Shown: one piece after another, positions 24,636-35,753 of the stretch
How positions within the stretch are numbered: position 1 is the stretch's first letter
Layout of the letters: the number at the start of each line of letters is the position of its first letter
Source: Streptomyces dengpaensis
GTDB lineage: Bacteria; Actinomycetota; Actinomycetes; Streptomycetales; Streptomycetaceae
DNA: 64,000 nt
Assembly (NCBI RefSeq): GCF_002946835.1
Contig: NZ_CP026652.1
Coordinates: 992,001-1,056,000 of the forward strand
Reading direction: 5' to 3'
Made by a program: the position numbers and the translations under genes
The notes under the pieces: model-generated
Database searches by the model: none
Seen by the model: only the letters and a program-made list of their open reading frames with translations
What the model was told of the DNA's origin: nothing

Positions 24636-25433
24636 GTGACGCAGCAGGTCCCGTCGACCGAGCCCGAGCTTGCCGGAGTGCGCAATTTCCGGGACGTGGG
24701 CGGACTGCCCACCGTGGACGGCCGGCGAGTGAAGCACGGACAGCTCTTCCGCAGCGGCCACCTGGCGCACGCCAGCGAGGAGGACGCCGCGTTCCTCACC
24801 TCCCTGGGGCTGCACACGATCTTCGACTTCCGCAATGCCGCGGACCAGAAGCTGGAGGGCCCGGACGTCGAACTGCCGGGTGTACGGAATGTGAATCTTC
24901 CGCTGACCGACCCGGCCGACGGTGTGGAGTTCTGGAAGATGGTCCGCGACGGTGACATCGACCAGTTGCGCACACTTCTCTCGGACGGCCAGGCCGCGAA
25001 CCGGATGATCGCCTCCTACCGCACGATCATCAAGGAGCGCACCTCCGAGCATTCCCAGGTGCTGCATTCACTGGCGAACGACAGCGTGCCCGCGCTGATG
25101 CACTGTGCGGCCGGCAAGGACCGCGCGGGCCTGTCGATAGCCGTGACCCTGCTCGCCCTCGGTGTCGAGCGCGACGCGATCGTGGCGGACTACCTGGAGT
25201 CGAACGCCAAGCACCGCCGCTACCGGGTGCGCCGCAGCAGCACCTCCGCCTCCGCGTACTCCCCGGAGGTCATGGATCTGCTCAGCCCGCTCTTCGACGC
25301 GCGCGCCGAATACCTTGCGGCGGCCTTCGAGACGATCGAGGAGACCTGGGGCGGCGTCGACCCCTACCTGGAGCAGGCGCTGCGGATCACCCCGGAGCTC
25401 CGGGGGCGCCTGCGCGAGAAGCTTCTCGACTGA
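24636..25433 (+). CDS. Tyrosine/lipid phosphatase (PtpB-like)
   Basis: This 265-aa phosphatase has the P-loop HCAAGKDRAG (C-x5-R), preceded by ALMHCAAG, and the opening GVRNFRDVGGLPTVDGRRVK typical of the Y_phosphatase3/PtpB family. That family dephosphorylates protein Tyr/Ser or phosphoinositides. FRSGHLAHASEEDAAFL completes the N-terminal lobe. The GTG at 24636 follows GGAGGAG; earlier in-frame starts lack such a site. The product is cytoplasmic. The next gene is on the other strand, with stops only a few bases apart. Confidence 0.88.
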   Translation: MTQQVPSTEPELAGVRNFRDVGGLPTVDGRRVKHGQLFRSGHLAHASEEDAAFLTSLGLHTIFDFRNAADQKLEGPDVELPGVRNVNLPLTDPADGVEFWKMVRDGDIDQLRTLLSDGQAANRMIASYRTIIKERTSEHSQVLHSLANDSVPALMHCAAGKDRAGLSIAVTLLALGVERDAIVADYLESNAKHRRYRVRRSSTSASAYSPEVMDLLSPLFDARAEYLAAAFETIEETWGGVDPYLEQALRITPELRGRLREKLLD

Positions 25434-25436
25434 CGG

Positions 25437-25589
25437 CTACTGGTGCTGCGCGCCCAGCTCGAACAGCAGATAGATGAAGGCCGCGAAGAGGTGGCCGACA
25501 GCGATGTAGATGATCAGCCGCACCCACAGGGCACGCGGGAACTTCTCCTCCAGGGACGACCGCTTCTTGGGCTCCGTGGGTTCTGTCAT
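25437..25589 (-). CDS. DUF6126-type 50-aa membrane protein
   Basis: The peptide has a charged N-terminus (MTEPTEPKKRSSLEEKFPR) and one transmembrane helix, LIIYIAVGHLFAAFIYLLFE. Its ATG overlaps the stop of the XRE-cupin gene (ATGA), so it is translationally coupled. Small proteins of this form regularly follow XRE-cupin regulators in Streptomyces. The role is unknown; it may be a membrane partner or target of the regulator. Confidence 0.8.
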   Translation of the reverse strand: MTEPTEPKKRSSLEEKFPRALWVRLIIYIAVGHLFAAFIYLLFELGAQHQ

Positions 25590-26236
25590 GACGTCTCTCC
25601 GGGGGTCGGAAGCCCCGTCGCCGGGCCGAGGCACAGCGCGGCGGTGGGGCTCTGCAGCAGGGTGTGTACGAACAGGAGCTCCGCCCCGTCGCCATCGGCG
25701 GCGGCGATGCGGTGCGGGGTGAGCGAGTCGAAGTGGGCGCTGTCGCCCGGCGCGAGCACGTACGCGGTGTCCCCGAGGCGCATTCGCAGCCGCCCCTGGA
25801 GGACGTACAGCCACTCCTCCCCGGGGTGGACACGCACGATGTCGCCCTGCGAGCGGTAGGGGACGCGCACCCGCAGCGCCTGCATGCCGCGACCGGCCGC
25901 GCCCGCTTGCCAGTACGTCCAGCCGCCCGCCGAGGTCGGGTCCATGCCGGCGGCGCGCACGACCGCGTCCCGGTCGGCGACCGTCTCGCCGAGCAGTTCG
26001 GAGACCGTCGTACCGTAGATACGGGCGAGCGCGAGCAGCATCGGCAGCGACGGCTGGCGCTGCCCGGTCTCCAGGCGCGAGAGGTGGGCGGGCGAGAGCC
26101 CGGCGGCGCGGGAGGCGGCCTCCAGCGTGAGGGAGGCGCGGCGGCGCAGCGCACGGAGGTGTGGTGCGACGACGGGCAGTTCGGCGGGCGGCTCGGCGGG
26201 CGGCTCGTCCACTGCCCCTGGCTCTACAGGGCTCAT
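25586..26236 (-). CDS. XRE-family regulator with C-terminal cupin
   Basis: The 216-aa product has an HTH_XRE domain at about residues 25-82 (LRALRRRASLTLEAASRAAG, LSPAHLSRLETGQRQPS) and a cupin at about 125-200 (VRVHPGEEWLYVLQGRLRMR, APGDSAHFDSLTPHRI). The cupin probably senses a small ligand. It starts at ATG 26236. A large dyad upstream suggests autoregulation, and the downstream 50-aa membrane protein is co-translated. Confidence 0.87.
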   Translation of the reverse strand: MSPVEPGAVDEPPAEPPAELPVVAPHLRALRRRASLTLEAASRAAGLSPAHLSRLETGQRQPSLPMLLALARIYGTTVSELLGETVADRDAVVRAAGMDPTSAGGWTYWQAGAAGRGMQALRVRVPYRSQGDIVRVHPGEEWLYVLQGRLRMRLGDTAYVLAPGDSAHFDSLTPHRIAAADGDGAELLFVHTLLQSPTAALCLGPATGLPTPGETS

Positions 26237-26255
26237 GTCTCCATTAAGCCCCAGA

Positions 26256-26292
26256 TTTACCTCTGGGGCAAATTCCTTGCCCCAGAGGCAAA
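26256..26292 (-). promoter_or_regulatory. Large operator-like dyad upstream of the XRE-cupin gene
   Basis: TTTACCTCTGGGGCAA and TTGCCCCAGAGGCAAA (16-bp arms, one mismatch) flank ATTCC. A third half-site, GCCCCAGA, lies at 26248-26255, closer to the gene. It is 20 bp from the ATG at 26236, within the promoter region, and fits binding of two regulator dimers. It also immediately follows the hpnO stop, so it could serve as a terminator for the hopanoid operon. Confidence 0.75.
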
Positions 26293-26297
26293 ACTCC

Positions 26298-27698
26298 TCA
26301 TCGGTTCGCGACTGCCTGCTTCACGAGCGTCTTCCCGAAGTCCCACATCAGCCCGCTCCCGCTGTGCGCGTCGTCCATGACGGCCGTGAAGGCCTCGACG
26401 AAGCGGTCCACGTCCTGCTCGCCGATGATCAGCGGCGGGATCAGCTTGATCACCTCCAGATGGTCGCCGGAGACCTGGGTGAGGATGCGGTGCCGTTGCA
26501 GCAGCGGTACGACCACCATCTGGGCGAACAGGCCTTTGCGCGCGGCCTGCAGCATGGTCCAGCGGCTGCGCAGCTTGAGCGACGTGGGCCGCCCGAACTC
26601 GATGCCGATCATCAGGCCCCGGCCGCGTACGTCACTCAGCAGCTCATACGTGTCGACGAGCGCCGCGAGCCGGGACTTCAGCCGCTCCCCGGTGGCCCGG
26701 ACGCCCGCCACGATCTGCTCGTTCTCCATCACGGAGAGCACGGCCAGGCCCGCCGCCATGGCCTGGGCGTTCGAGCCGAAGCTCGCCGAGTGGACGAGGA
26801 CCCGGTCCATCGACGAGTAGACCTTCTTGAAGATCCAGTCCTTGCCGAGGGTCGCGCCGACCGGCACATAGCCGCCGGAGAGGGCCTTGGCCACGCACAC
26901 GAGGTCCGGTTCGACGCCTTCCTCGTGCTGGTAGGCGTAGAAGTCCCCGGTCCGCCCGAGGCCCGTCTGCACCTCGTCGGCGATGAGCAGCGCCTTGTGC
27001 TTGTGGAGCAGTTCCTGGGCGGCGCGCAGATATCCGGGCGGAGCCTCGTGCACGCCCTTGCCCTGGATGGGCTCGACGATGAGCGCGGCGACGTCGCCCT
27101 TCTTCAACTCCCGTGCCAGGGCGTCGAGATCGCCGAGCGGGACGGCCGTGTCGGGCAGCAGCGGGGCGAAGCCGTCGCGGAAGCCGTACTCGCCGTTCAC
27201 GGACAGCGAGCCGGTGGTCAGCCCGTGGAAGGCGTGCGTGCAGTAGAGGATCCGCGGCTTGCCGGTGGCGTACCGGGCGAACTTCAGCGCGGTTTCGACG
27301 GCCTCCGTGCCGCTGTTGCCGAAGAACACCCGGTCCAGGTGCGGGCTGTGGCCGAGCAGCCGCTCCGCGAGGAGACCGGGGAGCGGCTGGCAGTCGAAGC
27401 GGGTGAGGTCGGCGAGCGAGGCGTCGAGGACGTCGTGCAGCGCCTGGCGGACGACGGGGTGGTGGCGGCCCAGGCCCATCACCCCGAACCCGGCGAGCAT
27501 GTCCAGGTAGTCGTTGCCGTCCGCGTCCCAGAAGTGGGCGCCCTCGGCGCGCTCGTACACCTTGTCGAATCCGATGGTGTGCAGCATGCGCGGGAGCTGG
27601 TGGTTGAGGTACTTGGTGTGCAGCTCGTAGCGCTCGGCTCCGCGCTCGGCCAGCAGCGCGCCGAGGTCGAACTCCCGCTTCTGAGCAGGGTCGGTCAT
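26298..27698 (-). CDS. hpnO: Hopanoid-associated aminotransferase
   Basis: This 466-aa class III PLP aminotransferase has [55 protein letters not shown] and the PLP Lys in [16 protein letters not shown]. It is placed at the end of a hopanoid cluster and overlaps dxs by 4 bp (ATGA). HpnO converts the terminal aldehyde of the ribosyl-derived side chain into aminobacteriohopanetriol. Sequence alone cannot exclude an ornithine/acetylornithine-type activity; the assignment rests on context. Confidence 0.8.
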   Translation of the reverse strand: MTDPAQKREFDLGALLAERGAERYELHTKYLNHQLPRMLHTIGFDKVYERAEGAHFWDADGNDYLDMLAGFGVMGLGRHHPVVRQALHDVLDASLADLTRFDCQPLPGLLAERLLGHSPHLDRVFFGNSGTEAVETALKFARYATGKPRILYCTHAFHGLTTGSLSVNGEYGFRDGFAPLLPDTAVPLGDLDALARELKKGDVAALIVEPIQGKGVHEAPPGYLRAAQELLHKHKALLIADEVQTGLGRTGDFYAYQHEEGVEPDLVCVAKALSGGYVPVGATLGKDWIFKKVYSSMDRVLVHSASFGSNAQAMAAGLAVLSVMENEQIVAGVRATGERLKSRLAALVDTYELLSDVRGRGLMIGIEFGRPTSLKLRSRWTMLQAARKGLFAQMVVVPLLQRHRILTQVSGDHLEVIKLIPPLIIGEQDVDRFVEAFTAVMDDAHSGSGLMWDFGKTLVKQAVANR

Positions 27699-29647
27699 TC
27701 CTGTTTCTCCTTGAACAACTCTTCCTTGGACAGCTCGTCCGCGACCTTGGCCAGTTCGTCGTCGGCCTTGGACAGCTCGTCCTTGACGGCCAGGCCGGCG
27801 CTGATCCGCCCGGCTATCTCGACGGGCGTGAGACCGAGGTCGGCCAGCACCTCACCGCGCTTGGCATGCGCGAGGAACTGGTCCGGGATGCCGAACCGCC
27901 GTACGGGTACGTCGACTTCGGCGTCGCCCAGCGCCAGCGCGACCGCCGAGCCGACCCCGGCCGCCCGGCTGTTGTCCTCGACGACGGCGACGAGCCGGTG
28001 CTCGGCGGCGAGGCCGGGCAGCGAGGGGTCGACGGGTTTGACCCAGCGCGGGTCGACGACGGTGCAGCCGATGCCGCGGGCTTCGAGCAGTTCGGCGGCC
28101 TGGAGGCAGACGGGCGCCATGACGCCGACAGCGACGAGCAGCACCTCCGGGCGGTCCCCGCGATGCAGGACATCGAGCCCGCCCACCCGGTCGACGGCGG
28201 GAACCGAGGGCCCCACCGACTCCTTCGGGAAGCGGACGAGCGTCGGCGCGTCGTCCACGGCGACCGCCTCGCGCAGCTGGGCCCGTAACTGGTCGGCGTC
28301 GCGCGGCGCGGCGATCCTGAGGCCCGGTACGACCTGGAGGATCGACATGTCCCACATGCCGTTGTGCGAGGCTCCGTCGACGCCCGTGACGCCGGCCCGG
28401 TCCAGGACGAAGGTGACACCGCAGCGGTGCAGCGCGACGTCCATGAGGAGCTGGTCGAAGGCCCGGTTGAGGAAGGTGGCGTAGACGGCGACGACGGGAT
28501 GCAGGCCACCCGTCGCGAGCCCGGCCGCGGACACCGCCGCGTGCTGCTCGGCTATCCCGACGTCCCACACCCGGTCGGGGAACTTCTCGGCGAACTTCCC
28601 GAGCCCGACCGGATGCAGCATGGCCGCCGTGATCGCCACGACGTCCTCGCGCTCGTCCCCGATCCGCACGATCTCGTCGCCGAACACCGAGGTCCAGGAC
28701 GGCCCGTTGGAGGGCGCGAGCGGCTCGCAGGTGAGCGGGTCCATCACGCCGACCGTGTGGAAGTGGTCCTCCTCGTGCGCGAGCGCGGGCTCGTAGCCGC
28801 GTCCCTTCTCCGTCAGGCAGTGAATGAGCACGGGCCCGTGGAAGCGTTTCGCACGCCGCAGCGCCGACTCCACGGCCCCTACGTCGTGCCCGTCGATCGG
28901 CCCGACGTACTTGAGCCCGAGGTCCTCGAACATGCCCTGCGGCGCGAAGGCGTCCTTGAAGCCCTTCTTGGCACCGTGCAGCGACTCGTAGATGGTGTGG
29001 CCGATGACCGGCGTGCGCAGCAGTACGTCCTTGCCCCAGGCGAGGATCTGCTCGTAACTGTCCGTCGTCCGCAGGGTCGCGAGGTGGTTGGCGAGGCCGC
29101 CGATGGTGGGCGCGTACGAGCGTTCGTTGTCGTTGACGACGATGATCAGCGGGCGGTCCTTGGCGGCGGCGATGTTGTTCAGCGCCTCCCACGCCATGCC
29201 GCCGGTGAGGGCGCCGTCGCCGATGACGGCGACGACATGGCCCTTCTCGCCCTGTACTTGGCGGGCCTTGGCGAGCCCGTCCGCCCAGCCGAGCGCGGTG
29301 GACGCGTGGCTGTTCTCTATGATGTCGTGCTCGGACTCCTCGCGCGAGGGGTAGCCCGACAGGCCGCCCTTGCCGCGCAGCTTGGAGAAGTCCTGACGTC
29401 CCGTCAGCAGCTTGTGTACGTAGCTCTGGTGTCCGGTGTCCCACAGGATGCGGTCGACGGGTGACTCGAAGACCCGGTGGAGTGCGATGGAGAGTTCCAC
29501 CACGCCCAGGTTGGGTCCCAGGTGACCGCCGGTCCTGGCGACCGCGTGCACCAGGAACTCCCTTATCTCGGCGGCCAGTTCACCGATCCCTGCCTCGGAC
29601 AGCGCCTTCAGGTCGCGTGGTCCCCGGATGTTCTCCAGAATCGTCAC
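27695..29647 (-). CDS. dxs: 1-deoxy-D-xylulose-5-phosphate synthase
   Basis: This 650-aa TPP enzyme makes DXP from pyruvate and glyceraldehyde-3-phosphate, the first MEP-pathway step. It has [49 protein letters not shown] (TPP/Mg) and [18 protein letters not shown]. The last ~40 residues ([20 protein letters not shown], then ELFKEKQE) are a charged, repetitive helix beyond the normal end of the enzyme. It lies between ispG and hpnO in the hopanoid operon, so it probably supplies dedicated precursor. Streptomyces often carry another dxs elsewhere. Confidence 0.93.
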   Translation of the reverse strand: MTILENIRGPRDLKALSEAGIGELAAEIREFLVHAVARTGGHLGPNLGVVELSIALHRVFESPVDRILWDTGHQSYVHKLLTGRQDFSKLRGKGGLSGYPSREESEHDIIENSHASTALGWADGLAKARQVQGEKGHVVAVIGDGALTGGMAWEALNNIAAAKDRPLIIVVNDNERSYAPTIGGLANHLATLRTTDSYEQILAWGKDVLLRTPVIGHTIYESLHGAKKGFKDAFAPQGMFEDLGLKYVGPIDGHDVGAVESALRRAKRFHGPVLIHCLTEKGRGYEPALAHEEDHFHTVGVMDPLTCEPLAPSNGPSWTSVFGDEIVRIGDEREDVVAITAAMLHPVGLGKFAEKFPDRVWDVGIAEQHAAVSAAGLATGGLHPVVAVYATFLNRAFDQLLMDVALHRCGVTFVLDRAGVTGVDGASHNGMWDMSILQVVPGLRIAAPRDADQLRAQLREAVAVDDAPTLVRFPKESVGPSVPAVDRVGGLDVLHRGDRPEVLLVAVGVMAPVCLQAAELLEARGIGCTVVDPRWVKPVDPSLPGLAAEHRLVAVVEDNSRAAGVGSAVALALGDAEVDVPVRRFGIPDQFLAHAKRGEVLADLGLTPVEIAGRISAGLAVKDELSKADDELAKVADELSKEELFKEKQE

Positions 29648-29675
29648 GCTCGGGCCCCCTCTCGGTCCGTGCTGG

Positions 29676-30833
<1,158 letters not shown>

Positions 30834-30837
30834 GACG

Positions 30838-31860
30838 TCACCCGCGGCTTTCCGTGAAGGTCTCGCGGGCGGCGCGCAGGGACTCCTTGAGGGAGCCCAT
30901 GGTGGCGAGGACCGCGGTCGGCTCGTAGCCGCAGTGCGCCATGCAGTTGGCGCACCGGTCGTCCTTGCCGCGGCCGTAGGAGTCCCAGTCGGTCTCGTCC
31001 AGGAGCTGCTGGTACGTCTGCACGTACCCGTCGCTCATCAGGTAGCACGGCCTCTGCCAGCCGAAGAGCGAGTAGCTGGGGATCGCCCAGGCGGTGCACG
31101 GGAAGTCGACCTTGCCCTCCAGGAAGTCCAGGAAGAGCGGGCTCTGGTTGAGCCGCCAGCGGCGCCGGTTGCCGCCCGCGAAGGCCTTCTTGAACAGTTC
31201 CCGGGTCTGCTGGACGCCGAGGAAGTGCTCCTGGTCGGGGGCCTTCTCGTAGGCGTAGGCGGGCGAGAGCATCATCTCGTCCACCTTCAGGTCGTCGTTG
31301 AGGTAGTTGAGGACCTCGATGACGGTCTGCGGGGTGTCGGTGTTGAAGAAGGTCGAGTTGGTGGTGACCCGGAAGCCGCGCCGCTTGGCCTCCTTGATGG
31401 CCTCGACCGCCTCGTCGAAGACGCCCTCCTTGGCCACGGACTCGTCGTGGCGCTCGCGCAGCCCGTCGATGTGCACGGCCCACGCGAAGTAGGGCGAGGG
31501 CTTGAACTTGTCCATCTTCTTGCGCATGAGCAGCGCGTTGGTGCACAGGAAGACGAACTTCTTCTTGGCGACCAACTGCCGTACGATCTCGTCGATCTGC
31601 GGGTGCATCAGGGGCTCGCCACCGGCGATCGACACCATCGGCGCACCGGATTCGAGCACAGCGCCCACGGCCTGGGCCACGGGCATGCGCTGCTTGAGCA
31701 CGCCCGCCGGGTGCTGGATCTTGCCGCAGCCCTCGCATTTGAGGTTGCACGCGAAGAGCGGCTCCAACTCGACGAGCAGCGCGAACTTGTCCCGCTTCCT
31801 GAGCTTCTGTTCAAACAGGTACGCAGCGACCTTCATGGACTGCCGAAGCGGCATGGCCAT
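30838..31860 (-). CDS. hpnH: Radical SAM adenosylhopene synthase
   Basis: This 340-aa radical SAM protein attaches 5'-deoxyadenosine to diploptene, starting the C35 hopanoid side chain. The cluster motif is CNLKCEGC (C-x3-C-x2-C), followed by the GGEPL motif ([14 protein letters not shown]). A C-terminal Cys-rich segment ([15 protein letters not shown]) resembles the SPASM-like or B12-like extension of HpnH. The ATG at 31860 follows GGAGGTGAGCCAG; an upstream frame extension lacks a ribosome site. It lies 5 bp after hpnG. Confidence 0.92.
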   Translation of the reverse strand: MAMPLRQSMKVAAYLFEQKLRKRDKFALLVELEPLFACNLKCEGCGKIQHPAGVLKQRMPVAQAVGAVLESGAPMVSIAGGEPLMHPQIDEIVRQLVAKKKFVFLCTNALLMRKKMDKFKPSPYFAWAVHIDGLRERHDESVAKEGVFDEAVEAIKEAKRRGFRVTTNSTFFNTDTPQTVIEVLNYLNDDLKVDEMMLSPAYAYEKAPDQEHFLGVQQTRELFKKAFAGGNRRRWRLNQSPLFLDFLEGKVDFPCTAWAIPSYSLFGWQRPCYLMSDGYVQTYQQLLDETDWDSYGRGKDDRCANCMAHCGYEPTAVLATMGSLKESLRAARETFTESRG

Positions 31861-31865
31861 CTGGC

Positions 31866-32507
31866 TCACCTCCGGGGGAGCAGCAAAGAACGGTGCCATT
31901 CAAAGAAAGCGGGAAGGACGGCACGAAGAACACGGAAAGCTGATATTCCACCGCGGACCGTGCCGATACGGACGAGTTCATGTTCTGGAGCGTCCACGAC
32001 CACCCGTACGGCCGCAACCGGGCGTGCGCCCGTGCGCGCGGCGCTGTGGAGCGTGGACGCCGATTCCATGTCAACCGCGATCGCGCCGGTCGCGAGCAGG
32101 TCCGCCCGTTCGTGACCGCGGACGACGTGATCGGAGCCGATGAGCGGCCCCGTGTGAACGGTGCGCCCGGGCATGGTGCGCACGAGTTCCTTGACCAGCA
32201 GGTCGGTTCCCGCGCACACAGTGGTGCCGCGTGGGTCCCGGGTCTCCTCGGCGACGACCAGGTCACCGGGGTGCATGCCCGGCGCGAGCCCGGCGCAGAA
32301 GCCCGTGGCCAGCACGGCGGCCTCGCGCAGCGCCGGGTCGGCGAGGACCCGGGTGACCGAGCGCGCGGCGGCCTTGGGCCCCATGCCCGTACGCAGCACG
32401 GTGACGGGCCCGGCGGCCCCCGTCCGGTCGCCGCTGCGCAGGGCGAGGTGCTCGATGCCGAGCGCGCAGGCGATCAGGAGCGGGGCCGGGTCGGGCTTGG
32501 TGCTCAT
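31866..32507 (-). CDS. hpnG: Hopanoid nucleosidase/phosphorylase
   Basis: The 213-aa product is of the purine/uridine phosphorylase (PNP_UDP) superfamily and removes adenine from adenosylhopane to give ribosylhopane. Visible features are LLIACALGIEHLALR, VLATGFCAGLAPGMHPGDLV, and IAVDMESASTLHSA, where the Glu of the VDMES motif binds ribose. Its ATG overlaps the shc stop as TGATG, so translation is coupled. The length is close to other HpnG proteins. Confidence 0.9.
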   Translation of the reverse strand: MSTKPDPAPLLIACALGIEHLALRSGDRTGAAGPVTVLRTGMGPKAAARSVTRVLADPALREAAVLATGFCAGLAPGMHPGDLVVAEETRDPRGTTVCAGTDLLVKELVRTMPGRTVHTGPLIGSDHVVRGHERADLLATGAIAVDMESASTLHSAARTGARPVAAVRVVVDAPEHELVRIGTVRGGISAFRVLRAVLPAFFEWHRSLLLPRR

Positions 32508-34510
32508 CAACCCCCCTTGGCCGTGGCGAACGGCTCGCCGTGCACATACCGGCCGAGCGCGGTGAGCGGGAAGACCTGCCGGTAGAGGTGGTAGTTGATC
32601 GAGAAGTCCCACGGGAAGCCGGTACCGGTGAAGTACGGCTCGTCCCAGGAACCGTCCGCCAGCTGGGTCTCCGCGAGCCATGCGACCCCGCGCTCCACGG
32701 TCTTGGAGTCGTGCTCCCCGGCGGCGAGCAGGGCGAGGAGGGCCCAGCCGGTCTGGGAGGCGGTCGAGGCGCCGCGTCCGCTCCACTCGGTGACGTAGCG
32801 GTAGGAGCGCAGGTCCTCGCCCCAGCCTCCGTCGTCATTCTGCACGGACTCCAGCCACGCCACGGCACGCCGGATCACCGGGTGCGAGGCGGGCAGTCCT
32901 GCGGCGACGAGCGCCGGGACCACCGACCCGGTTCCGTAGACGTAGTTGACGCCCCAGCGCCCGAACCAGGAGCCGTTCGACTCCTGTTCGGCGAGCAGCC
33001 ACTCGATGCCCCGGCGGGTGCGCGGGTCGTGCGCGAGTCCCTCGACGGCGAGCATTTCCACGACGTGCGCGGTGACGTCCGCGGACGGCGGGTCGATGAC
33101 CTCCCCGAAGTCGCAGAACGGCAGCCGGTTGGGGAAGGCACTGGTGTTGTCGACGTCGAAGGCGCCCCATGCCCCGTTCTTCGACTGCATGCCGAGGTTC
33201 CAGCGCACCCCGCGCCCGATGGCCTTGTCGACGCGCTCCGGGTCGTGGTGCTGGACGCGGCGCAGCGCGAGGACGACCTCCGCGGTGTCGTCGATGTCGG
33301 GGTAGTTGTCGTTGTGGAACTCGAACGCCCATCCCCCCGGCGGGAGTTGGGGCCGCTTGACCGCCCAGTCACCGGGCCGCACGATCTCCTCGCCGAGCAT
33401 CCAGTCCGCAGCCTTGACGAGCTGTGGGTGGTCGGCGGGCAGACCCGCGTCGACGAGCGCGATGGTCGCGAGGCAGGTGTCCCACACCGGCGACTGGCAG
33501 GCCTCGATCATCCGGGCGCCGTCCTCGCGCCACACGGCGAAACGGTCCAGCGAGGCCAATCCCTCGCGCATCACCGGGTGTTCGAGGTCGTAGCCGAGCA
33601 GACGCAGGGCGATGATCGAGTACACGGCGGGCGGCTGGATGCCTCCCCAGCAGCCGTCGTTCTCCTGCCGCTCGATGATCCAGCGGGCGGCCGTGTTCAT
33701 CGCGGCCCTGCGCAGCCCGCGCGGCGCGACCTTGCGGAACTGGTGCAGGGCCTTGTCGAGGCGCTGGAAGACACCGTCCCAACTCGCCACGGGAGCAAGG
33801 GGCTTGACCGGGTTGGGGTTCCGCGGGTCGACGTGCAGCTCGTCGAGCGGGAACGGCGCGGGCCGCACCGGACGCTTCGCCGAGACGATGGTGAGCGGCA
33901 CGATGGTCTGCCGCGCCCAGCACCCGAAGTCGTAGATGTTCAGCGGCATCCACTTCGGGAAGTAGATGAGCTCCGGCGGGAGTTCGGGCAGGTCGTCCCA
34001 CTTCCACCAGCCGAACAGGGCGAGCCAGATCCGGGTGAAGACCCGGGAGGCGGCGATGCCGCCCCGCTCCCGGATCCACGCGGACGCCTTCGCCATGTGC
34101 GGCTCGTCCGGGGCGTCCCCGGCGAGCCGCAGGGCGACGTATGCCTCGATGGTGGTGGAGAGTTCGCCAGGTCCGCCGCAGAACGTGGCCCAGGTGCCGT
34201 CCTCGCGCTGCTCGCCGCGGATGAACAGTCCCGCCGCGCGTGTGGTCGACTCGTCGCGGATGCCAAGGAACTGACGCAGGAGCAGGTCCTCGGCGTCCAT
34301 GGTGACGTTCGTCTCGAGGTCGCCCTTCCACCAGCCCTGGGCGTCCTGCCTCGAGAGCAGGAAGTCGGTGGCGCGCTGTACGGCGCGCGTGGCGGCGTCT
34401 CGGGTCTCGACTGTCCCGGCCGCCTCGGGAGTCGTCTCACTGTGTGTTCCGCTGGCCGAGGCAGCGCGGGGCGGCAGTGCCCCGGTGCTTCCGTCGGTCG
34501 TCGCTGTCAT
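32507..34510 (-). CDS. shc: Squalene-hopene cyclase
   Basis: This 667-aa class II terpene cyclase converts squalene to hopene and hopanol at the membrane. The acid motif DIDDTAE (DxDD) is present, and several QW repeats are visible (RQDAQGWWKGDLETN, RQENDGCWGGIQPP, QSKNGAWGAFDVDNT, NDDGGWGED, TQLADGSWDEPYFTG). FYINYHLY is modified to FSINYHLY. The N-terminal ~35 residues are a polar, disordered leader. The ATG at 34510 follows GAAGGGGAAGCC. The gene is central to the cluster. Confidence 0.95.
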   Translation of the reverse strand: MTATTDGSTGALPPRAASASGTHSETTPEAAGTVETRDAATRAVQRATDFLLSRQDAQGWWKGDLETNVTMDAEDLLLRQFLGIRDESTTRAAGLFIRGEQREDGTWATFCGGPGELSTTIEAYVALRLAGDAPDEPHMAKASAWIRERGGIAASRVFTRIWLALFGWWKWDDLPELPPELIYFPKWMPLNIYDFGCWARQTIVPLTIVSAKRPVRPAPFPLDELHVDPRNPNPVKPLAPVASWDGVFQRLDKALHQFRKVAPRGLRRAAMNTAARWIIERQENDGCWGGIQPPAVYSIIALRLLGYDLEHPVMREGLASLDRFAVWREDGARMIEACQSPVWDTCLATIALVDAGLPADHPQLVKAADWMLGEEIVRPGDWAVKRPQLPPGGWAFEFHNDNYPDIDDTAEVVLALRRVQHHDPERVDKAIGRGVRWNLGMQSKNGAWGAFDVDNTSAFPNRLPFCDFGEVIDPPSADVTAHVVEMLAVEGLAHDPRTRRGIEWLLAEQESNGSWFGRWGVNYVYGTGSVVPALVAAGLPASHPVIRRAVAWLESVQNDDGGWGEDLRSYRYVTEWSGRGASTASQTGWALLALLAAGEHDSKTVERGVAWLAETQLADGSWDEPYFTGTGFPWDFSINYHLYRQVFPLTALGRYVHGEPFATAKGG

Positions 34511-34622
34511 GGCTTCCCCTTCGTGCAGTGGTACGTCTCTGCTGTGGGTCCGCCGTCGGCCGGTGCTTCGATGCCCGCGGCACCGGCCGGCGACTACGCG
34601 AGGCTTATGCGACCGATAGTGA

Positions 34623-35753
34623 TCATCTCTTCCGTACGACGACGAAGTCCGCGAGCGCCACGAACCGGGCCCGCACGTGGCCGGGCATCTGGACCGCGTC
34701 CAGGGCCTCGACGGCGATGGTGTGCTGGCGGCGCGCCTCCTGGGCGGTCCACTCGCGGCCGCCCGCCTCCTCGATGAGCGCGGCGCGCGCGGCGAACTCC
34801 TCCTCGGAGAAGTTCGCGAAGTCGCTGGCCTTGGCGTCCTCGGCGAGCAGTTGGCCGAGGCGCTCGGAGGCGGGCCCGCCCGCGGCGAGCGCGGCCACGA
34901 CCGGCAGGGACTTCTTGCGCTGGCGCAGATCGCTCCAGGTCTGCTTGCCGGTGGCCTCCGGGTCGCCCCAGATGCCGAGGAGGTCGTCGACGGCCTGGAA
35001 GGCGAGGCCCAGGTGGTAGCCGTACTTCTCCAGCGCGTCGGCGGTGAAGTCGTCGGCGCCGCCGAGCACCGCGCCGATGGAGCTGGCGCAGGCGAGCAGG
35101 GCGCCCGTCTTGTTGCCCTCCATCTCCAGGCACTCCTCGACCGTGACGCGGTCGCGGTGCTCGTAGGAGATGTCCTGGGCCTGACCGTCGATCAGGGCGC
35201 GGGTGGCGGAGGTGAGGCGGCGGGTGGCGCGGCCCGCCTCGACGGTGCCGAGTTCCAGGAGGATCTCGTTGCCCAGCGCGAACAGGGCGTCGCCGACGAG
35301 GATCGCCTGGGCGGGGCCGTGCACCTTCCAGACGGTGTCGCGGTGGCGGCGCTGCTCGTCGCCGTCCATCAGGTCGTCGTGCAGCAGCGAGAAGTTGTGG
35401 ACCAGTTCCACGGCGACCGCGCCCGGCACGCCCACCTCGGGGGCGGCGCCGGCGGCCTGCGCGGACAGGACGGCGAGCGCGGGGCGTACGGCCTTGCCGC
35501 CGTCGCCGTCCGCGGGGTTGCCCTCGGCGTCGATCCAGCCGAAGTGGTAAGCGGCGACGGTGTCCATGGGAGCTGCCAGGCGGTCGACGGCCGCCCTCAG
35601 TACCGGTGTGGTCAGGGTCCGGCCGCGCTCCAGGAGCGCGGTCACGTCCACCGCGTCGGCAGCCGTTTCGGCCGGGGGCACAGTGGGCACAGTCTCTCCT
35701 CTTGTTGCGATACCGGGGGTGCGGGGACCGGTCCCGTGCAGATCGAGCGTCAC
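34623..35753 (-). CDS. Polyprenyl (farnesyl-type) diphosphate synthase
   Basis: The 376-aa trans-prenyltransferase has the first Asp-rich motif in LLHDDLMDGDEQRRHRDT and the second in FQAVDDLLGIWGD. The preceding segment AVRPALAVLSAQAAG includes the conserved Arg and Lys (GGKAVRP). In this cluster it should produce farnesyl diphosphate for HpnC and HpnD, though chain length cannot be read securely from sequence. The GTG start at 35753 overlaps the hpnE stop (GTGA). Confidence 0.88.
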   Translation of the reverse strand: MTLDLHGTGPRTPGIATRGETVPTVPPAETAADAVDVTALLERGRTLTTPVLRAAVDRLAAPMDTVAAYHFGWIDAEGNPADGDGGKAVRPALAVLSAQAAGAAPEVGVPGAVAVELVHNFSLLHDDLMDGDEQRRHRDTVWKVHGPAQAILVGDALFALGNEILLELGTVEAGRATRRLTSATRALIDGQAQDISYEHRDRVTVEECLEMEGNKTGALLACASSIGAVLGGADDFTADALEKYGYHLGLAFQAVDDLLGIWGDPEATGKQTWSDLRQRKKSLPVVAALAAGGPASERLGQLLAEDAKASDFANFSEEEFAARAALIEEAGGREWTAQEARRQHTIAVEALDAVQMPGHVRARFVALADFVVVRKR

